64,000 nt of DNA from Sporosarcina luteola (GTDB taxonomy: Bacteria > Bacillota > Bacilli > Bacillales_A > Planococcaceae): NCBI RefSeq assembly GCF_007991495.1, contig NZ_BJYL01000004.1, positions 1-64,000 of the forward strand. The letters are read 5' to 3'. A model generated the notes under the pieces. It was not told where the DNA came from, did no database searches, and saw only the letters and a list, made by a program, of their open reading frames with translations. The translations under genes were made by a program, and so were the position numbers. This document shows, in pieces, positions 60,112 through 64,000 of the stretch (its first letter is position 1; every line of letters starts with the position of its first letter).

Positions 60112-62229
60112 TTACTCGTTCTTTTCAGCCGCTTCTTTTTGTTCTTTTAGAACGATTTTGCGGGATAGGTTTACGCGGCCTTGGTTGTCGATTTCGATGA
60201 CTTTTACGAGAAGTTCATCTCCCATTTTCAATACATCCTCAACAGCCTTCGTACGTTCTTCCTGGATTTCTGAAATATGAAGTAATCCGTCTTTGCCTGG
60301 GAATATTTCAAGGAAAGCACCGAATTTCTCAATTCTTTTCACTTTACCTAAGTAATATTCTCCAACTTTTGCTTCACGGACGATGTTTTCAATCATTGCT
60401 TTCGCCTTTTCGTTCATTTCCGAATCAGGTGAAGAAATATAAATTGTTCCATCTTGTTCCGTATCGATCTTAACATTTGTTTCTTCGATGATTTTGTTGA
60501 TTACTTTTCCACCCGGCCCGATGACATCGCGGATTTTATCCGGATTGATACGGATCATGATGATCTTAGGAGCGTATCTTGAAAGCTCCCCACGTGGTGA
60601 AGTAATCGTCGATAGCATATGATCAAGGATTTTCATCCGGCCGATTTTAGCTTGGGTTAATGATTCCTCTAAAATCTGTCGGGATAGCCCTTCGATTTTA
60701 ATATCCATTTGCAAAGCTGTGATTCCTTTTTCGGTTCCAGCCACTTTGAAGTCCATATCGCCCAAGTGGTCTTCCATACCTTGAATATCGGATAGAACGG
60801 AATAGTTGTCCCCTTTTTTCACAAGGCCCATTGCGATACCGGCAACTGGAGCTTTAATCGGAATTCCTGCATCCATCATCGCCATTGTCGATGCACAAAT
60901 GGAAGCTTGGGATGAAGAACCATTCGATTCAAGCACTTCTGCTACGAGACGGATTGTGTATGGGAATTCCTTTTCATCCGGAATGATTGCTTCAAGAGCG
61001 CGCTCACCTAATGCTCCATGACCGATTTCACGACGGCCAGGCCCTCGTATTGGACCCGTTTCCCCTACGCTGAAATTCGGGAAGTTATAGTGGTGCATGA
61101 ACCGTTTCGATTCTTCCAGTCCAAGACCGTCGATGATCTGAACTTCACCCAGAGCACCTAATGTACATACGCTTAATGCTTGAGTTTGTCCACGTGTGAA
61201 CAATCCGGAACCATGTGTACGTTGTAAGATGCCGACTTCTGACGAAAGTGGACGGATTTCATCCAACCCACGGCCATCCGGACGGACTTTTTCATCTGTA
61301 ATCAATCTGCGGACTTCTTCTTTTACGAGATGGTCCAATATATTTTTCACTTGCTTCATCGTCTCTTCATCGGATTCCGCATTTGTATATTGTTCCGTCA
61401 CGTCATTTTTCACAGCTGTGATTGCTTCTTCACGCGCATGCTTCTCTTCTGTTTGGATAGCGCTGATCAAATCTGCTTCGCATTTATCTTTCACTTCAGC
61501 CATCAATGCTTCATCGAGCTCGAACAATGTAATTTCCATTTTTTCTTTACCGACTTCAGCAATGATCTTCTCTTGGAATTCGATAAGTTGGATGATTTGT
61601 TCATGACCGAACATGATCGCTTCTAAAATGATATCTTCTGCAACTTCCTTTGCGCCAGCTTCAACCATATTGATGGCATCTTTTGTTCCGGCAACAACGA
61701 GGTCAAGTTCACTTACTTCCAATTGTTCTGGCGTCGGATTGACGATGAACTCACCATTGATGCGTCCGATTTGCACTCCCGCAATCGGCCCTTCAAATGG
61801 AATGTCTGAGATGGACAAGGCAAGGGATGAACCGAGCATTGCTGCCATTTCAGAAGAACAATTCTGGTCGACAGACATGACAAGCGAGATCACTTGTACA
61901 TCATTACGGAATCCATCTGCAAATAACGGACGGATTGGACGATCGATTAGACGGCTTGTTAAAACCGCTTTTTCGGAAGGGCGCCCTTCACGTTTAATAA
62001 AGCCCCCAGGAATTTTCCCGACAGCATATAATCTTTCCTCATAATTAACTGTCAATGGAAAGAAATCAAGCGCTTTCGGTTTTTTCGACGCTGTTGCAGT
62101 AGACAGCACTGTTGTCTCTCCGTAACGTACAAGCACAGCACCATTTGCCTGTTTTGCAAGCTGACCGGTTTCAATTGTCAGTTGCCTCCCAGCCCATTCA
62201 AATGTGTAAACTTTTTTCTGTTCTGTCAT
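60112..62229 (-). CDS. pnp: polyribonucleotide nucleotidyltransferase (PNPase)
   Basis: This trimeric 3'-5' phosphorolytic exoribonuclease of 705 residues has two RNase PH-like cores with a helical domain between, then KH ([16 protein letters not shown], about 560-575) and S1 ([20 protein letters not shown], about 620-690) domains. [21 protein letters not shown] in the second core is intact. It lies downstream of rpsO behind that gene's terminator. Confidence 0.98.
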   Translation of the reverse strand: MTEQKKVYTFEWAGRQLTIETGQLAKQANGAVLVRYGETTVLSTATASKKPKALDFFPLTVNYEERLYAVGKIPGGFIKREGRPSEKAVLTSRLIDRPIRPLFADGFRNDVQVISLVMSVDQNCSSEMAAMLGSSLALSISDIPFEGPIAGVQIGRINGEFIVNPTPEQLEVSELDLVVAGTKDAINMVEAGAKEVAEDIILEAIMFGHEQIIQLIEFQEKIIAEVGKEKMEITLFELDEALMAEVKDKCEADLISAIQTEEKHAREEAITAVKNDVTEQYTNAESDEETMKQVKNILDHLVKEEVRRLITDEKVRPDGRGLDEIRPLSSEVGILQRTHGSGLFTRGQTQALSVCTLGALGEVQIIDGLGLEESKRFMHHYNFPNFSVGETGPIRGPGRREIGHGALGERALEAIIPDEKEFPYTIRLVAEVLESNGSSSQASICASTMAMMDAGIPIKAPVAGIAMGLVKKGDNYSVLSDIQGMEDHLGDMDFKVAGTEKGITALQMDIKIEGLSRQILEESLTQAKIGRMKILDHMLSTITSPRGELSRYAPKIIMIRINPDKIRDVIGPGGKVINKIIEETNVKIDTEQDGTIYISSPDSEMNEKAKAMIENIVREAKVGEYYLGKVKRIEKFGAFLEIFPGKDGLLHISEIQEERTKAVEDVLKMGDELLVKVIEIDNQGRVNLSRKIVLKEQKEAAEKNE

Positions 62230-62332
62230 TATAGTACTCCTCTCTAATTTAAAGCATGGACATCATACGTAGTATGTATTAAATAGTAGTGTATCAAAAA
62301 AGACGGACATATGCGAAAAATATTGATTCAAT

Positions 62333-62357
62333 AAAAAAAAGCGGGCAAGGCCCGCTT
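62333..62357 (-). terminator. terminator of rpsO
   Basis: GCGGGC-AAG-GCCCGC-type stem (62339-62346 with 62350-62357) has eight U on the minus strand, 15 bp after the rpsO stop. Confidence 0.93.
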
Positions 62358-62371
62358 TCGTATACATCTTA

Positions 62372-62641
62372 TTAACGGCGAAGGCCGAGTTTAGCAATAA
62401 GATCACGGTAACGTTGAACGTCAGTTTCACGTAAGTACTTTAGAAGTCTTTTACGTTTACCTACCATTTTAAATAGACCACGACGTGAATGGTTATCTTT
62501 CTTGTGCAATTTAAAGTGGGTGTTCAAGCTGTTGATCTCTTCAGTAAGGATAGCGATCTGAACTTCAGCAGATCCAGTATCGTTTTCATGAGTTTTGTAT
62601 TCGTTGATCAATTCATGTTTACGCTCTTGTGTAATAGCCAT
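62372..62641 (-). CDS. rpsO: ribosomal protein S15
   Basis: The 89-residue protein has the S15 helices [42 protein letters not shown] and [20 protein letters not shown]. It binds 16S rRNA at the H20-H22 junction. The ATG at 62641 follows AGGAGGTGAAAAGG; the GTG at 62650 is part of that site. It has its own promoter and a ~90-nt structured leader, and lies between ribF and pnp. Confidence 0.99.
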   Translation of the reverse strand: MAITQERKHELINEYKTHENDTGSAEVQIAILTEEINSLNTHFKLHKKDNHSRRGLFKMVGKRKRLLKYLRETDVQRYRDLIAKLGLRR

Positions 62642-62735
62642 CCTTTTCACCTCCTAATAATTAAAATATCCCCAAATCCCGAGCATTCGTTGGTGAATCG
62701 ATTTGCCAAGGAAAGGTTTGTACGATAGTACTGAT
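62642..62735 (-). promoter_or_regulatory. rpsO leader, candidate S15 autoregulatory element
   Basis: The ~90-nt leader between the rpsO promoter and start can form GTAC-TATC-GTAC and an AAATC...GGATTT helix enclosing ATTC/GAAT near the ribosome-binding site. S15 in Gram-positives often represses its own mRNA through such folds. I have not shown that it matches a known class. Confidence 0.35.
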
Positions 62736-62737
62736 TC

Positions 62738-62766
62738 ATCATATCATGCGTGGATAGCATATGCAA
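62738..62766 (-). promoter_or_regulatory. promoter of rpsO
   Basis: The minus strand reads -35 TTGCAT (62761-62766), 17-bp spacer, -10 TATGAT (62738-62743). Confidence 0.75.
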
Positions 62767-62785
62767 CAAAGAAAGTCTGCAACGA

Positions 62786-63724
62786 TTATTTAAGGAGTTG
62801 CCTAGCAGTTTCCTTATCTTTACCTATTTGCTGGACAAGTTCATCAATGGAATCGAATTTCTTTTCCGCTCGTATGCGGGCTATCCAGTCGACTGTAACT
62901 TCTTTTCCGTAAAGATCTGAATCAAAATCAAGCACATGAACTTCTACGCTTGGTTTTTTAATGTCGGGGTTATGAAAGGTCGGTTTAACTCCTACGTTGC
63001 AAACACCATTATACGACTGATCCTCAACTGTGAATCGGACTGCGTATACGCCATTCGCGGGCAAGATCAGTTCTTCATCGGGCGCTACATTAGCGGTCGG
63101 GAATCCAAGCTGCCTTCCCCGCTTTTCACCATCGATCACAGTACCGACTGTCCTGAACGGTCTTCCAAGCAATAACGCAGTCTTCTCGACATTTCCTTCC
63201 GAGAGCAGTTTGCGAATTAACGTCGATGATATTTTCTCATCAGAATCCGTCACTTTCCCAACGGTAGTCGTCCCATAGTCACCATTCGATAATGCATCCA
63301 TCTGTTTCATCGTACCGGCGCCTTTTGATCCAAATGTATAGTCAAATCCAGCCGTAACATGCTTAACGCCTAATCCTTTAATAAATATTTCTATGAATTG
63401 TTCTGGTGATAAAGATGCAAGCGCCCAATCAAACTTTACAATGAAAAGTACATCTATTCCCATCGCTTCGATTATACGGGCTTTTTCCGGATATTGTGTA
63501 ATATAACCGATTCTTTCCTTGCCATCACCAAAGAGATGCGAGGGATGAGGGTCAAATGTCATGACGGCAGATTTGATACCTAGTTCGTCTGCCTTTTTCT
63601 TCGCCTCTCCTATAACCGTCTGATGCCCTTTATGCAAACCGTCAAAGAAACCGACGGCTAGTGAGAAGGGACCTTTATTTTCGCATGTATTATTTTCCGG
63701 GTATTGTAAATGATAGATTTCCAT
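62786..63724 (-). CDS. ribF: bifunctional riboflavin kinase / FAD synthetase
   Basis: This 312-residue enzyme makes FMN from riboflavin and FAD from FMN. The N-terminal nucleotidyltransferase has GFFDGLHKGHQTVI (residues 28-41) and the C-terminal kinase has GRQLGFPTANVAPD and the PxxGVYAV stretch PANGVYAVRF. It lies 11 bp after truB, the usual neighbour. Confidence 0.97.
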   Translation of the reverse strand: MEIYHLQYPENNTCENKGPFSLAVGFFDGLHKGHQTVIGEAKKKADELGIKSAVMTFDPHPSHLFGDGKERIGYITQYPEKARIIEAMGIDVLFIVKFDWALASLSPEQFIEIFIKGLGVKHVTAGFDYTFGSKGAGTMKQMDALSNGDYGTTTVGKVTDSDEKISSTLIRKLLSEGNVEKTALLLGRPFRTVGTVIDGEKRGRQLGFPTANVAPDEELILPANGVYAVRFTVEDQSYNGVCNVGVKPTFHNPDIKKPSVEVHVLDFDSDLYGKEVTVDWIARIRAEKKFDSIDELVQQIGKDKETARQLLK

Positions 63725-63735
63725 AAGTCTCTCCC

Positions 63736-64000
63736 CTACCTATTGAATGGAAACATTTTTTCTGGTTTCATCAATCCCTCTTTGTCAGGATGGTTGCGGT
63801 AAACAGCAATCGCTTTATTGGCTTTTGTAAAGACGATTCTTTCCTGACGAATAAGTGATGGATGTTGTGGTAATACTTGACCGTTCACTATTTTATCATA
63901 TATATCATCATTTAGTTCCTCAAATGCAAATTCAGATAAAGCGTCCTCCAAAGGTCGAATATGCAAATCAAGATTGCCTTGATTTTTCACATCAGACACT
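63736..64000 (-). CDS. truB: tRNA pseudouridine synthase B, C-terminal fragment (cut by window edge)
   Basis: Only the last ~88 residues are visible. They correspond to the C-terminal part of TruB (LDLHIRPLEDAL, VLPQHPSLIRQERIVFTKAN, AIAVYRNHPDKEGLMKPEKM), which makes pseudouridine 55 in tRNA. The catalytic domain lies beyond position 64000, so the gene itself is probably intact. Its place before ribF and rpsO supports the call; a start within the window is not implied. Confidence 0.85.
   Translation of the reverse strand, partial: VSDVKNQGNLDLHIRPLEDALSEFAFEELNDDIYDKIVNGQVLPQHPSLIRQERIVFTKANKAIAVYRNHPDKEGLMKPEKMFPFNR

Overview
The window is a stretch of chromosome from a spore-forming member of the Bacillales. 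Gene order is close to Bacillus subtilis, and spore genes are present (cotE, spoVS, dpaA/dpaB, a Spo0E-like phosphatase, a YhcN-like lipoprotein, sirA, spoIIIE). The dispersed hairpin repeats, moderate GC and codon use suggest Planococcaceae, perhaps Sporosarcina. That placement is an inference, not a proof. I see no tRNA, rRNA, CRISPR array, phage or transposase gene.

Positions 1-14100 hold accessory and small-metabolism units. They are xpt-pbuX behind a guanine riboswitch, gsiB with a sigma-B-like promoter, exoA, a pseudouridine catabolism pair (psuG with an HTH-fused psuK), a FAD amine oxidase divergent from a branched-chain aminotransferase, small sporulation genes, thiolase / HMG-CoA lyase / alpha-beta hydrolase, and yneF-sirA. 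Positions 14224-18692 reproduce the B. subtilis block tkt-ynzC-yneB-yneA with lexA divergent, including LexA boxes between yneA and lexA. Positions 18745-29651 carry ynbB, a TRIC-type channel gene, and a minus-strand run mutS-mutL-glpK-glpD-miaA-hfq in which the glycerol genes sit inside the mismatch-repair/miaA-hfq operon.

Positions 30008-44472 follow the B. subtilis order cotE-ricA-miaB-spoVS-ymdB-rny-recA-cinA-pgsA-ymfM-ymfK-ymfI-ymfH-ymfF (read against the strand). Positions 44676-49461 are a nucleoside ABC importer (nupNOPQ-like) beside a GntR regulator. Positions 50512-64000 carry spoIIIE, rnjB, dapA, asd, dpaB, dpaA, ymxH, ymxG, pnp, rpsO, ribF and the end of truB. The aspartokinase gene found between asd and dapA in B. 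subtilis is absent.

The least explained content is non-coding. Several copies of a ~120-bp hairpin element (type A) differ at paired positions in a compensating way. A second hairpin family (type B) includes one copy split by a type A element and one internal-deletion derivative. There are also two unrelated 21-bp tandem arrays. I found no convincing new multi-gene system; the repeat families, the self-contained psuK promoter/operator and a probable CTG start for cotE are the best leads.
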